A stretch of 64,000 bases of DNA. Origin: Colocasia esculenta. Lineage: Eukaryota > Streptophyta > Magnoliopsida > Alismatales > Araceae. A program made the position numbers and the translations under genes. The stretch's first letter is position 1. Each line of letters begins with the position of its first letter. Location of the stretch: assembly GCA_014218235.1 (NCBI GenBank), contig CM024753.1, positions 6,696,001 through 6,760,000 of the forward strand. Direction: 5' to 3'. The notes below the pieces were generated by a model, which worked only from the letters and a program-made list of their open reading frames with translations, searched no databases and was not told where the DNA came from. Shown in pieces: positions 33,733 through 45,189 of this stretch.

Positions 33733-36700
33733 ATGACGCGGAGGTGCTCCCACTGCAGCCACAACGGGCACAACTCGAGGACGTGCCCCAACCGCGGGGT
33801 GAAGCTGTTCGGGGTGCGCCTCACCGATGGATCCATCCGGAAGAGCGCCAGCATGGGCAACCTCAGCCACTATGCTGGATCCAGCGGAGGCGGGGGCGGG
33901 GCGTCGCCTGCCGTCGATGGGCATGAAGGAGGGGGCGGCGGGTCGGGGGAAGGGTACGCGTCGGAGGACTTTGTGCAGGGATCATCTTCGAGTTGCCGTG
34001 AACGCAAGAAAGGTAGAGTGTCCGGTTGTCATCCTCGGCCCCGAATTTTTGTTTCAGGCTTTGCTTTGTTGTTGGTATATCGGAGAGATTTGCTGTTAGT
34101 CTATTTTGGACATTGGGAATCTCTGATTGTTATCATTTCGTTGTTCTTACTGTTGTCGGTGCTTCTGTGCGTAAATAGATGCTAAGAAATGATTTCCGTT
34201 GGAAAAGCTCCAATCTTTTTGGTGTTTCACTTTTTGTGCATAGAGTTGTCGATGATATCAGATAAGATGGTAAGCACACGTATACTCCTTTCTAAAATGG
34301 GGAGTGTACGGTAGTGCAAATGTCTACTTATCCTCCACTGCGCTATACATTTTGGAGGAACGATGAAATAGACATGGCGTCTAGATTTCTCTTGACATCT
34401 GGGCATAACACACTCAAGGACAAGATCTGGCGGACACTGTAACTGTTTTTTGTCCATTCTTCTGCTGTGCTAATTGCTTATGGCTTGCTCCATTTTCTGA
34501 TCGAGAAATGTTGACAAAAAGTTGGTAAGAAAAACAAGGAACGGGCGGAGCAGGGGGCGGGGGAGTTGTTTGATAAATACAAAAAGAGGGGTTGAGGGGG
34601 GTAAAGTTACATTGGACTAAGGCCAATGGAAGTACGATGACAAGTTACTTGACCTGAATTTGGCCCTTTTTTAGTTGGGATAGAATTTCGGGAGCCATAT
34701 CCGGCCTTGAATTTTAAGAGAATTAGGACAGGCCAGAGTGCATGAGTCATTTCAAGTCATTGGCCAGGTTCTTGCACCCTAATCTCTTTGTGGGCTTGCT
34801 GGCTCATTAAGTACTGCAAATGTTGAGAAGGATTTTCAAGTTCTAAGCAAGTGCCTATATTGGAACTGTGAAAGCAGATCAAAGAAAATCCAAGAATGCT
34901 GCTGTTCGACAATATTTCAGTCTTTTCCTAGTGAAGAATACAAATGTTTGATGAGCTGGTTTGGTGTGAGGAAGAATGAAAAGAAGGAGATCCTGCATAC
35001 ACAAGGATGAATGAACAAAATTTGACACAGGTGCATCACTTAAGCATCCTACTCCTCCAGTGATAACTAGAATCGGCTGAATGAAGGTTCTCAGTAACTG
35101 TTTGATGATTAGACCCATCTGCATTTCTCATGTGTGCTTGAGTTTTCCGTTCTGTAACATGGATTGAATGTGGGAAACATCTATAGTGCATTGGCTGATG
35201 GTCCTGAGCAAGCTGTTCAAACAGAGAAGAGAAAGGCACAGGAAATTGGAGTGAGTCTGTCTCCAGGTGATAAATGGGGCCATTGTTGTGGTGGGTATAT
35301 GAAAGCCTGTTAGATTGGAGAAACTCCTCCAGTTGGACACTCCTCCCGCAGAGTTGTCTTCTAGGAACCTCCTCTCGTAGAATGATAGAATTTGTCATAG
35401 TTTGCTTCATAGATTTTGTGCTGTGGACAAATTTCTTTTGACTCGATTAATGAGAATTGGTGCAGAAAGCAGGACGTTTAAATTGGCTTAATTTTCTTGA
35501 AATTTGATGTTATCTAATCCAGAAGATGATTGGAAGTGGTTTATATATTTGCTTTGATGTGTGTATGGCTCCCATGATAGTTGAATCGACTTGGTGGAAC
35601 AGCCAACATATGGAATATGGTTGCCAATTGAAGCAGACGAAGACAGGACTCTGGCTTATAGAATGAGGTGATGGGGGATGTAAGTTAGACCATATTGAGG
35701 CAATTGGTGATTTTTGAGGCCTAGCTCAAACCTCAAGGACTGTCCAAGAAAGCCTTCTCTATTGTTTTTATTGTTTCTGTTGGCTGATGAGGGACGGTAT
35801 ATTCAACAACTGTTCGCAAGGTTCTAAAAGCTAATGGCATAAGTGCAGTAGCTTAAGCTTATCATGTTGCAAAATCCTAGATGCCTGATGGAATATTTCC
35901 CGAGGCACGTACAACTGGACAGATTCAGTGTGCAGCAGGGAAAGGCTGGATAGTGAATCTAATGATGGATACCGCAATTGGTAATCTGATCAATTTTGAT
36001 TTAAAAAAGTGATTATCAATTATGTAACATCGTCTGGGAGGCAACAGGCTAGGTGTTCATGATGTTTTCCTTGGGCACTTCATATTCTTTCTTTGGGTAC
36101 CATGTAGGACTAAACTTATGTTGTATGTGGTTTTTAATGGATGTATGTCATGCCTTACTTTAGAAGTATGAATTTAGAAATACTATCCATTCTTTTGGGA
36201 TCAATGCGAGCTGGTTTGATGAATTCATCTGAGAAGGCTAAAATCAACGTGATAGCCAGGTTATTGACTGAGCTTGTGTCCCATCTCTTGTTAGGCAAGA
36301 AAAATTTGTGAAGTGTTCAAATCAATGTGGGCTTTGTTGATGAGGGATCAGATAGATGTATGTTCTCTCATTCTACAGGTGTAATAAATGCCCAGCTGTA
36401 ACATAGGAACAACCATTGGTTGGAAAGCCAACAGCTGATCACACATGCTGGGCTGTTCACACTGGCCATGCGCTTAATTGCATGGTGGACAGCAAATCTA
36501 GAAAATATTGTCCCATTGGGTGCTACCAGTCAAGTCACACGTGTCCAAGCCATTGAGGACGATGATCTATACCATGCAATTGGAGTGTTGTTATGCCTTT
36601 TGGCTAAGCCACTAAGCCTTTGGTAACATTTCCACTATTTAAATATTTTCCTCCGCTGTAGATAATTTCCCAGTGAAATAGTTTCTTTTGAATTCGTTTC

Positions 36701-37882
36701 CATTTCTTTCATGAGAACTTGATGTTGAATTGAGCTTAGACTTTGGCCTAAGAGCATTGAGCATGGCGAGTTTTGCTGCCATCATTAGAGTCGTGGAAGT
36801 TGGTCAATCATATGCGAATCTACCTCCACATAATCCTCCACCATTATTTTTCTGATTTTTGCAGATAGCTGTTGATGTTAGAATTGATGGTTATGCTAAT
36901 AGTGTATGAGATGTTCAGTCTGATGATTGTACAATTAGGAAGGAGTAAAAAAAAAAATGCAGAGCATACCCTTCGTTATGAAACGCAAGTATTGTGACTC
37001 ATCTTACAGCTTTCGAGTGGTCTTTTCTTTTTTTTTTGTTAATTCAGGTGTGCCATGGACTGAAGAGGAGCACAGAATGTTTCTATTGGGTCTGAAGAAA
37101 CTCGGGAAAGGTGATTGGCGAGGAATAGCTCGTAATTTTGTTGTATCCCGGACACCCACGCAGGTGGCTAGCCATGCTCAAAAATATTTCATTCGTCAAA
37201 GCAATGCATCGAGAAGGAAGAGGAGATCCAGCCTGTTTGACATCGTTCCTGATGAAGTAAGTCTCATTGAATTCTTCTCTGGGGATTACTTCTCTCGGCT
37301 TCTTGACTTTGATATGTACGGATTCTATTGGTGGTAACTCACCGCTAAGATGCTAATGAACTCTTTCCATGTATATGTATTGCCAGTCAGTAGATGCAGC
37401 TCAGCTCTTCCCGGTAAGTTGTCCGCAGTCTGAAACCCAGGGCCGCGATCTGTCATCGCCGCCGCCAGCTCCGGCCATCGAGGAGGAATGCGAGTCCATG
37501 GGTTCCACAAATTCAAATGATGCAGAAGGGACTATTCCGAAGCCAGAAGGTTCTCAATGCTATCCCGTTGTGCTGCCTGCATATTCCCACCACCCTTCCT
37601 TCCATTCCCATTCCCTTTCTGGACGGGGTATAGAGAGGACACTGGTGCTGAAAAGGAGACGCATGAGCTCGTGAAGCCAACCGCTGTTCATTCAAAGGCT
37701 CCAATAAATGTGAAGAGCTTGGTGGGATATCGAAATTGACCCTCGGCGAAACGACGTCATCTGCTCTCTCTCTGAAGCTGGATGGAGGATCTGACAGGCA
37801 ATCTGCATTCCATGCTAATCCCTCCACAGGCACCTCAAATGTGAACTCGAGCAGCACCCCTCCTATTCATGCAGTTTACTGA
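33733..37882 (+). CDS. KUA1: 1R-MYB (SHAQKYF) transcription factor, KUA1/MYBS3-like
   Basis: Nuclear DNA-binding repressor family. Arabidopsis KUA1/MYBH and rice MYBS3 act in leaf cell growth and sugar-regulated expression. Exon 1 (33733-34012) encodes [19 protein letters not shown], a zinc knuckle with C5, C8, H13 and C18, and the repressor-type KLFGVRL at residues 24-30. Exon 2 (37048-37256) encodes the MYB repeat (W97, W117, SHAQKYF at 135-141) and the basic RRKRRSS nuclear signal. Exon 3 starts at 37387 (SVDAAQLFP). Splice phases fit: 280 + 209 bp = 163 codons. In exon 3 the family's C-terminal sequence continues in three successive frames: to about 37582, then FPFPFWTGY...[19 protein letters not shown] to about 37728, then SKLTLGE...RQSAFHANP...PIHAVY and TGA at 37880-37882. 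Two single-base losses explain this. They may be assembly errors in short homopolymers or real lesions. An in-frame upstream ATG (33592) exists, but the family start favours 33733. Confidence 0.9.
34013..37047 (+). other. Large first intron of the MYB gene (3.0 kb)
   Basis: Bounded by GGTAGAGTG (donor) and TTTTTTTTTGTTAATTCAG (acceptor). It is AT-rich with no transposon terminus recognised. Open frames on either strand inside it are short and not protein-like. The second intron (37257-37386) is only 130 bp. Confidence 0.75.
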
Positions 37883-40455
37883 AATCCCTTGTTCATGCGC
37901 ACCCCAGCCTCTCTGCGACATGCAATGGTTTTTTTTTCCCCCCCCTTGTCAGTGTAAGATGAATCAATCGTAATTCTCGCTCCTATTTATAATTCATAGA
38001 TGTGTGGTGAATATGTTAGATATTCCTTCTTTGGAAGCCTTGCGTACCGGTGCAATGATACAAACTTGGAATGTTGGACTCAGGTGGTGCTGATTTAATA
38101 ATAGGAAGGCTTGTTTGCTGTACCAGGGCAGAGAAATGGGATGAGTTAGAGCTCTGTGCATGGCTGTGGGTGCCAAGTTCATGAGTGAAGCCCATGGCTG
38201 TGACAGTGCCATCCAAATAACTTCCAGATTTCTTGTAGTGTCATAGCTAGACATTTGTGAATTCTCTGGTTCAGAAGGCTACCAATTGTTGAAAAATAAA
38301 ACTTAATGATTCGTTCGACAATTTTATGATCTTGTGGCTGCTCATGTCTGTGACTGTGCCTTCATAATTTTTTTGATTAAACGCTTCTTCTAACAATCAT
38401 AGGAAGTGAAATTTGAATATAATCTCGCACACACAAAATCTTTTTCCTTTATATTGAAAGGTGAGGGAAAGTCCACATTTTAATGAAATAAGAAAACACA
38501 AGTACGTTAAGGAGATACAGAGAACCCATTCTTGGATGAAAAATACTTATTACAAGATAAGTCTTATAATAGAAATGATGTAGATTTTGGAAAAAAAAAA
38601 TATCCTATTTGTTCATGAAAAGAGAGAAGGAAAAGTATTGTCAGATCCCAATTGTTTTGTTGCAATCGATATTAGTTTTATTGTCTTGGAATAAGTATTT
38701 CTCTTATAGGAAACCAGAAGGCGTCTTCAAACGTGGTGGAAGAGCTCCCAAAATTGGTTGCAGAATGCCCAGATATCCCCACTATCCCACCAAAAAATAA
38801 AGAGAAATACTTATTGCGAAAAGGCTCTTATAATGGGATGGCAAGAAAATAATTTAATTAGTTGACAAATACTAAAAGTATTTTATTTGTTAGGGGCGCT
38901 TAGCCAATGTGATTACTTTCTTGCAAATCTTTGTTGCAACTTGCAAGAGCCTTATTTCAATAAGCATTTCTCAAAAATAAATCGCACCAGTTAGAAAGTA
39001 AGTCTTGTCCAACTCCCATGCTAGACATTAAAGGTGATTGTAACAGTAAAGGATCCACAAGATCCAAAGTTCCACAGCTGATTACACCTTATGCAATTTC
39101 TCATCACTGTAGATGGATGTCTAGGCTTCTCATTAATCACTCTGTTGCTCCTCTGTCCATATTGACCAAGGCAAAGCTGGCAGACACATGCCAAATCTCC
39201 TCGTCTGCGTCTCTGTGTTTGTAACTCCGGACATTTGTCTTCCACACCTGTTAATGCCATACAACCTTTCTATCTCTTTCGACAAGAAATCCAATTGTTG
39301 ATTTGGCTAAAGAGTTTCCTGAGTTACCCTGTTCTACCTAGCATCTCCCTTCGCTTGGACTCTAAGCTCACACTGTCTACCGGAGGGAACAGTGGAAATC
39401 CATCAGATTTTTTTTCGGACACCACCTTCCATTCAGCTCCCGAGTCTGACCACAATGTGTTTATGTTCACCCCAATCCCAGAAGCAATGCCAAAGACATT
39501 GGAAAATTATCTTGCAGTAGGCTATTGTTCATTCATGGATCTTCCCCAAACTTTGTCTCCTGCCATCCCCTGCACATGCATGTGATGAGAATATAGAAGT
39601 GAATATAAGCTAGCAAGATTTACATCAAGGAAAAGTAAAATAGACAGAGTACAATAAAAATGTATCAAGCAAAAAGAAAGTGAAAGTAAACATTTTTAAG
39701 ACAAAATTGCTCTAACTACTGTTTCCGATGAACACTGTCTTACTCAAACGGAAGGATATGTATCTGATATCGAGAGACCAAGCTGCTGAAATCTGCCAAA
39801 AACCTTCTTGATCTTGGGTCTGTGACCACTTACAATTCCCAATCAATTTACACATGAACTTTTGCTACCGGAAAGTTTGAAGCAAGACTTTTTGGTCATG
39901 CATGCACCATGCCAACTCGAGCAAAGACGAGAGCAGCAGCCTCTCCTCATTCTACAAGAAGTATAAGTTCTTTTCCACTGATCACCAGTGGACATTGTCT
40001 TGCAAGTTCCCAATAAACTAGGTCTTTTAGATTTGCTATACAAGATAACCACTAGTTAAGAAAGGATTCCTGTTCTGCAAGATACTGCAAACGCATTTTC
40101 ACAAATGATGACATACTGTGCATCCAAAACAAGAGTATAAGTGTTAATTGGAATTAACTTCCAGTAGAAATTGACTGCTCTATTGATTGCTGTATGCACA
40201 AAGTGGTCCCAAGTTCAATTAGACATTGTAAAGCAGACAAATGCCTTGACATATTTGACGCAGATGTTGCTCCTCAATGGGAAGACAAGACCCAGAAAGA
40301 TCCTAGCTTGTAAACGGCTGATGGAGATTACTGTGGCGTCGGTCAGATGACTCTTCCCGATATGGGCTCCAGAACCAGTTAAGATTACAGAAACATTAAT
40401 CAGCAAGTCTATCGGCAGCCTGGAATATGTTTTCCTCAACTAAGCCTGACGCAGT
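37883..40455. other. Convergent intergenic region between the two genes
   Basis: It holds the 3' flanks of the plus-strand MYB gene and the minus-strand mTERF gene. AATAAA-like signals lie at about 38296 (plus). No further gene is convincing. Minus-strand sequence around 39020-39590 has some codon-like composition, but stops break it and no family is recognised. Confidence 0.45.
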
Positions 40456-42240
40456 TCAATCACAGTGCTTAACAATGAGATCTTTAGATGAGAAAACCTC
40501 CAACCACAGCTTTGGGGCAGCTGGGTGGATTTCAATAAGGTAACCTATGAATTTCTTCTCAGAAGTGGCAAGGACAGTGGCGGGAGAATAGTGCTTGTTG
40601 AACAAGCCTCTTTCCTTTAGCCAGTTCAGGATTCTGTACCTGTTTGATCCTCTTCTCCGATCAAAACAGAGATATGCTGGGAATTTGTTAAGGTACTGAA
40701 GAGAACAACCCAAGTCATTGCAAAAATGATTCACCTTCATACGAAGCATATATGGTTTCTGATTAAGTAGCTTTGGGGTTGCGCTCACCATTCTACAAAG
40801 CACAGGGTAATCAATCCCCAAAACAAGGAGGCAATCAAACCTCTCCTTCAGCTGAACCTGTGTGCTATTCAGATGCTTCAGGACCTTGACTGTCAGATCG
40901 TTCTCCCCGAACCCGATCCTCAGCAGAAACTCCAACTTATTTTTCAAAAATGGAGCCTTACTTGTAGGCAACTCCATTAGCAGTTTATCGAAAAAATTCA
41001 GGTCTATCACCCTGTCATCTGGATCATCAGAACCAAGAAAAGCTGGTGAGAGGTAGTGATGTTTCCCTTTCCTGATTTCCTGGGTAAACCATGCATCGAG
41101 TCTTATAGCTTTCAGTATGTTGGGCAAGTTCCCCACTTTGTTCTTACCCATGACATAGGGGTACTCCTGGAGAATAGATACCAAACCCTCCTCGCTCAGA
41201 CCAATGCGTTCCAGGTAATCGGGCATCCTGAGCACAGCTTTATCCAGGTCGAGGTGCAAGACCTCGGGGCACTGGAGAATAAATAGCCCGACTTCCTCCT
41301 TTTTCATGTCCAACCTGCCCAAAAATTCCACCTTTCTTATCAGATCGCCATGCTCTATCTTCAGAAGAATGTCCCTCCTCGCAGCCAGGAGCTCCCCGAC
41401 GGCACCCTTCGCGCAGCCCAGATCGTAAAAAACCCTAATCTGCCTGCACAACAGGTAACAGATCTCCACGCTCTCTTCCGCGGAGCCCTCCGGATGGAAA
41501 TCCGAGAAAACCCTTTTCAAGTCTTCAAACAAGAAGGCGATTTCTCCATCCCCGGGGTTCGTTTTCACAGTCAAGATGCCTGGGAAAGCCAAGCAGATGC
41601 CGACCACTGCGACCTTGTCGAACCCCAAGCTCTCGAACCAGCCGAGCACTGAGGCCAGGTCGTCTGCACCCTTCGATAAGATGGAGCAATTTTCGGCGTA
41701 CAGCACGCCCAGCTTCGTCCAGGGGAAGCCGAAGCGGATGAGGGCGGAGACGGCGGGGACCAGCCTGGTATCCTCGGAGAGAAAAACCCCATCGCCATGA
41801 CCGCGGGTGCGCCCGGCGTCCGGGGCGGGCAGTCCGATGCTCTCGAAGAAGAAGTCGAACTCGTTGATGGGGCAGTAGGCGAGGAATCGGCGGAGAACGC
41901 GGGGGAGATCGGAGGGTTTGTCGGGGAAGTGGAGCCGGGAGAGGAGGGAGAGCAGGCAGGCGGGGGAGTTGGCGGCAATGTGCTCGGCATGGCAGAACTG
42001 CAACGCGCGGGTCACGTGGAGGTACTCGGTCAACGCGAGCTGCGCCTGCCGGAACGCCCTCGCGCGGTACCTCGACGGCACGTTCTTCAGCCTCCGGAGG
42101 AGCGAGCCAGACACGGAGGGCGAGGCGGGCGCCTCCGCGGCTGCGGCGGAGGAGAATGCTCGTGGGGCGGCGGCGGACAGGAGGAGGCGGAGGAGGCTAG
42201 AGGAAGCAGAAGAGCAGAAGGGAGACACGGGGATGCGCAT
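40456..42240 (-). CDS. MTERF18: mTERF family protein, mitochondrial, MTERF18/SHOT1-like
   Basis: Intronless 594-residue protein of the plant mitochondrial transcription termination factor family. These bind organellar nucleic acid through stacked mTERF helical repeats and affect organelle gene expression. Arabidopsis MTERF18/SHOT1 mutants alter mitochondrial function and heat tolerance. The first ~35 residues are Arg/Ser/Ala-rich with no acid (MRIPVSPFCSSASSSLLRL), with an RAFSS cleavage-like motif at 27-31: a mitochondrial presequence. Family features follow: an N-terminal helical part (AQLALTEYLHVTRALQF...AEHI), the conserved VLRRFLAYCPINEFDFFFES, then leucine/proline-patterned repeats such as KKEEVGLFILQCPEVLHLDL and GLVSILQEYPYVMG. 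The length is normal. The start at 42240 gives the presequence; an ATG just upstream is out of frame. The 5' half is very GC-rich, a monocot-like gradient. A foldback transposon begins 240 bp upstream. Confidence 0.9.
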   Translation of the reverse strand: MRIPVSPFCSSASSSLLRLLLSAAAPRAFSSAAAAEAPASPSVSGSLLRRLKNVPSRYRARAFRQAQLALTEYLHVTRALQFCHAEHIAANSPACLLSLLSRLHFPDKPSDLPRVLRRFLAYCPINEFDFFFESIGLPAPDAGRTRGHGDGVFLSEDTRLVPAVSALIRFGFPWTKLGVLYAENCSILSKGADDLASVLGWFESLGFDKVAVVGICLAFPGILTVKTNPGDGEIAFLFEDLKRVFSDFHPEGSAEESVEICYLLCRQIRVFYDLGCAKGAVGELLAARRDILLKIEHGDLIRKVEFLGRLDMKKEEVGLFILQCPEVLHLDLDKAVLRMPDYLERIGLSEEGLVSILQEYPYVMGKNKVGNLPNILKAIRLDAWFTQEIRKGKHHYLSPAFLGSDDPDDRVIDLNFFDKLLMELPTSKAPFLKNKLEFLLRIGFGENDLTVKVLKHLNSTQVQLKERFDCLLVLGIDYPVLCRMVSATPKLLNQKPYMLRMKVNHFCNDLGCSLQYLNKFPAYLCFDRRRGSNRYRILNWLKERGLFNKHYSPATVLATSEKKFIGYLIEIHPAAPKLWLEVFSSKDLIVKHCD

Positions 42241-42480
42241 GGCTCATGGTGATACCGCGGGGGCCACAGTGGCCTGGCCGACGGCTCGCTAGGGTTTCGA
42301 CGAGCAGGAGGAAGAAGACATCCCTGTTTTTGTGTGTCACCGCGGGTCCGCGAGCGGGAGAGAGAGAGCAGTGTGGTGTAAACTGAAGGGTTTTTTGCGG
42401 GTCCCACATTTGTCGTTTACTGGCAACTCAGTGGCCGACCTGGCGGTTCGTCATTATTATTTTCTTTCTAATACTTTATA
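42241..42480 (-). promoter_or_regulatory. Short promoter and leader of the mTERF gene
   Basis: Only 240 bp of non-repeat sequence remain between the ATG and the foldback element. It contains a GA-rich tract (CTCTCTCTCTCCCGCTCGCG on the minus strand, about 42350-42370), common in plant leaders. No TATA box is evident, so further control sequences may lie within the transposon. Confidence 0.45.
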
Positions 42481-42982
42481 AGAATTAATTGCAGGTCTTG
42501 GCAGGGATCTGACATTAATTTCAGATCCGGGCAGGGATCTGACTTATTTTTAAGTCCCTATTTTTTGTCCCCGTTATCTTCTCCCGTTATCTCAATGTGT
42601 GTAACTGTTATCCCAAAATTGTGTAACTTGTTACCCAGTTACACATATAACTGTGTTACACAGTTACACAGTTATCCAGTTACCCACTTACTCTGTTACC
42701 CAGTTACTCAGTTACATACTTACACAGTTACACATGAAACTATGTAACTACATAGAAATTTTATAAGTTTGTAACTCTATAATTAGGACTTACCTAATTA
42801 CATAGTTACATAGTTTTTATGTAGTTACATAGTTTCTATAATTAGAGTTTACCTAATTACATAGTTACATAGTTTCTATAATTAGGACTTACCTAATTAC
42901 ATAGTTACATAGTTTCTACAATTAGGGCTTACCTAACTGGGTTCCATTCTGCCTGACAATGGCTGTTGTGGCTTACCTAACT

Positions 42983-43453
42983 GGGTTCCATTCTGCCTGA
43001 CAATGGCTGTCGACAGACACTAGCTATCAGGACCCCATTTAAACTAATTTTTAATAGAAATGAGGTCCTTTTCATTTCAAAGCACACGGTCTTAAGACGC
43101 CAGGAGGAATCTACGTTAGCCCTCAAAAAGGAAAGATAAATTTAATCCAAACGTTCACATAATTTTAAAATATCTACCCCCAGACATCAGAAAACCCAAA
43201 CCGTTTATCTAACTTAAATTAGAATCTAGATTAGATTCAACGGTAAATATCTATTAAAACCCAGCACACGATTTTAATAGATATTTACTGTCTAATCTAA
43301 TCTAGGAGTTTATGTTAAAATCTTAAAATCTTAGATTAAAACCCAAACCCTTCTATTAAAAATTAGTTTAAATGGGGTCCTGATAGTGTCTATCGACAGT
43401 CTGGCTGTCGACAACCAGGATGTCGACAGCCACTGTCAGGCAGAATGGAACCC
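42983..43453. mobile_element. Nested MITE with long terminal inverted repeats
   Basis: GGGTTCCATTCTGCCTGACA at 42983 faces its complement ending at 43453. The inner arms ATCAGGACCCCATTTAAACT and AGTTTAAATGGGGTCCTGAT are exact inverted copies. The left end is duplicated in tandem with a 44-bp period (a first copy starts at 42939). The right arm carries CTGTCGACA and TGTCGACAGCC, like the array at 30051. No clean target duplication was found. Non-coding. Confidence 0.65.
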
Positions 43454-43849
43454 ATGAGGCAGCCTAAAAATCTCAGAAATTCCCCACCGTAATTGAACAA
43501 TAATTCGGCTGGTCCAATTGTCTATATTTTTATATATTCAAATGATGTTTGTTTATGTTAAGATTTTAACCATAGACTAATGTGATAGGTTTACAAATTA
43601 TAGTCTTTTTAGTTTAATTTTTAGATTTTATCTTACAATTAAAATTTTCCAGAGCGTTACACATACTTACATGTATAACTGGGTAAGTTACACAGTTACA
43701 GAATTTACATACTTACATGATTACATACTTACATGTGTAACTGGGTAAGTTACACAGTTACAGAATTTACATACTTACCCAATTACACATGTAACTGTGT
43801 AAGTACGTACTTATGTAGTTACATATTTTTGATATATTACGAATTAAAA

Positions 43850-44770
43850 TAGATAGATAAATCTTTCTAAAACTATGTAATTAGGTAAGTCCTAATTATA
43901 GAGTTATAAACTTATAAAATTTCTATGTAGTTACATAATTTCATGTGTAACTGGAAGTATGTAATTACATACTTACATGTGTAACTGGGTAACATAGTTA
44001 CATGTGTAACTGGGTAAGTTACACAATTACAGCATTTATATGTAACTGTGTAAGTATGTACTTACACAATTTTGGGATAACAATTATAAAATAATTAGAT
44101 AAATCATTCTAAAACTATGTAACTATGTAATTAGGTAAGCCCTAATTATTGAGTTACAAACTTATAAAATTTCTATGTATTTACATAGTTTCATGTGTAA
44201 CCGTGTAAGTATGTAACTAGGTAACTGAGTAACTGGGTAACTGGGTAACACAGTTATATGTGTAACTGGGTAACAAGTTACACACTTTTGGGATAACGGT
44301 TATAAAATAATTAGATAAATCCTTCTAAAACTATGTAACTATGTAATTAGGTAAGCCATAATTATAGAGTTACAAACTTATAAAATTTCTATGTAGTTAC
44401 GTAGTTTCATGTGTAACTATGTAAGTATGTAACTGGGTAACTAAGTAACTGGATAACTGAGTACTGGATAACTGGGTAACTGTGTAACACAGTTATATAT
44501 GTAACTGGGTAACAAGTTACACACTTTTGGGATAACGGTTAGAAAATAATTAGATAAATCCTACTAAAATTATGTAACTATGTAATTAAGTAAGCACTAA
44601 TTATAGAGTTACAAACTTATAAAATTCTATGTAGTTACATAGTTTCATGTGTAACTGTGTAAGTATATAACTAGGTAACTGAGTAACTGCGTAACTGAGT
44701 AACTGGGTAACTGTGTAACTGTGTACACAGTTTATGTGTAACTGGGTAACAAGTTACACACTTTTGAGAT
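43850..44770. repeat. Tandem ~220-240-bp repeats in the foldback right arm
   Basis: The block ATTAGATAAATC...TAAAACTATGTAACTATG, followed by AATTAGGTAAGCC, begins near 43852, 44094, 44311 and 44550. Each is followed by TTTCATGTGTAACT and GTAACTGGGTAAC runs. Four units of unequal length indicate expansion of this arm relative to the left arm. Confidence 0.7.
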
Positions 44771-44931
44771 AACGGTTACACACTTTGAGATAACGGGGGA
44801 GGATAACAGGGACAAAGCAGGGACCTAAAAATAAGTCCTGCATAAAGCAAGGACCGCATGACTTAGAAAAAGCTGACAGGGATCTGAAATTAATGTCAGA
44901 TCTCTGCCAGGGACCTGCAATTAATTCTCCC

Positions 44932-45189
44932 TATTTTATATATAGATATAGATGTATACATTCTATTTCTTATGAATTATTTAAAATAATCGCAATGAAT
45001 AAATTTTAGAAAAAGTTAATTATAAGTTTCTATCAACAGGTCTCTATGAGAAATATCTAAACAAAAAAATCTAACAATTTTAGAGATGTTAATTTCTAAT
45101 CTCCATTTTATTAGAATCTGTGCTGATAATTATAGACTAACGCTTTATATTTATTGACTGTGGTCAATTGTTATTTTAAAGTTTTTAAC
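44932..45189. other. AT-rich spacer between two transposons
   Basis: Nothing recognised apart from the possible target duplication of the foldback element at its left edge. Confidence 0.3.

Larger units (their letters stand above)
42481..44931. mobile_element. Large foldback element, possibly Mutator-like
   Basis: The outer ends are inverted copies: AGAATTAATTGCAGGTC at 42481 faces GACCTGCAATTAATTCT ending at 44928, and the match continues through GATCTGACATTAATTTCAGA and GTTATCTC/GAGATAAC. Both arms consist largely of GTTAC/GTAAC words. TACTTTATA (42472-42480) and TATTTTATA (44932-44940) could be a 9-bp duplication with one mismatch, the length made by Mutator-type transposases; the left end would then have lost three bases. 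There is no transposase gene. A second MITE is nested in the left half. The superfamily call is tentative; the foldback structure is clear. Confidence 0.65.

Noticed and set aside
33592..33735. Upstream in-frame ATG of the MYB gene, adding 47 residues
   Set aside because: The family begins with MTRRCSHC at 33733, and the extension is Gly/Arg-rich leader-like sequence.
35036..35410. 124-residue minus-strand frame in the large MYB intron
   Set aside because: No recognised domain, no splice support, and it lies wholly within an intron on the opposite strand.
41571..42407. Open frames on both strands overlapping the 5' half of the mTERF gene
   Set aside because: They are shadows of GC-rich coding sequence; only the 594-residue minus frame matches a protein family.
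42472..44940. Foldback region read as a telomere- or centromere-like satellite
   Set aside because: The GTTAC words are arranged in two inverted arms with matching unique outer ends, which fits a transposon rather than a chromosomal satellite.
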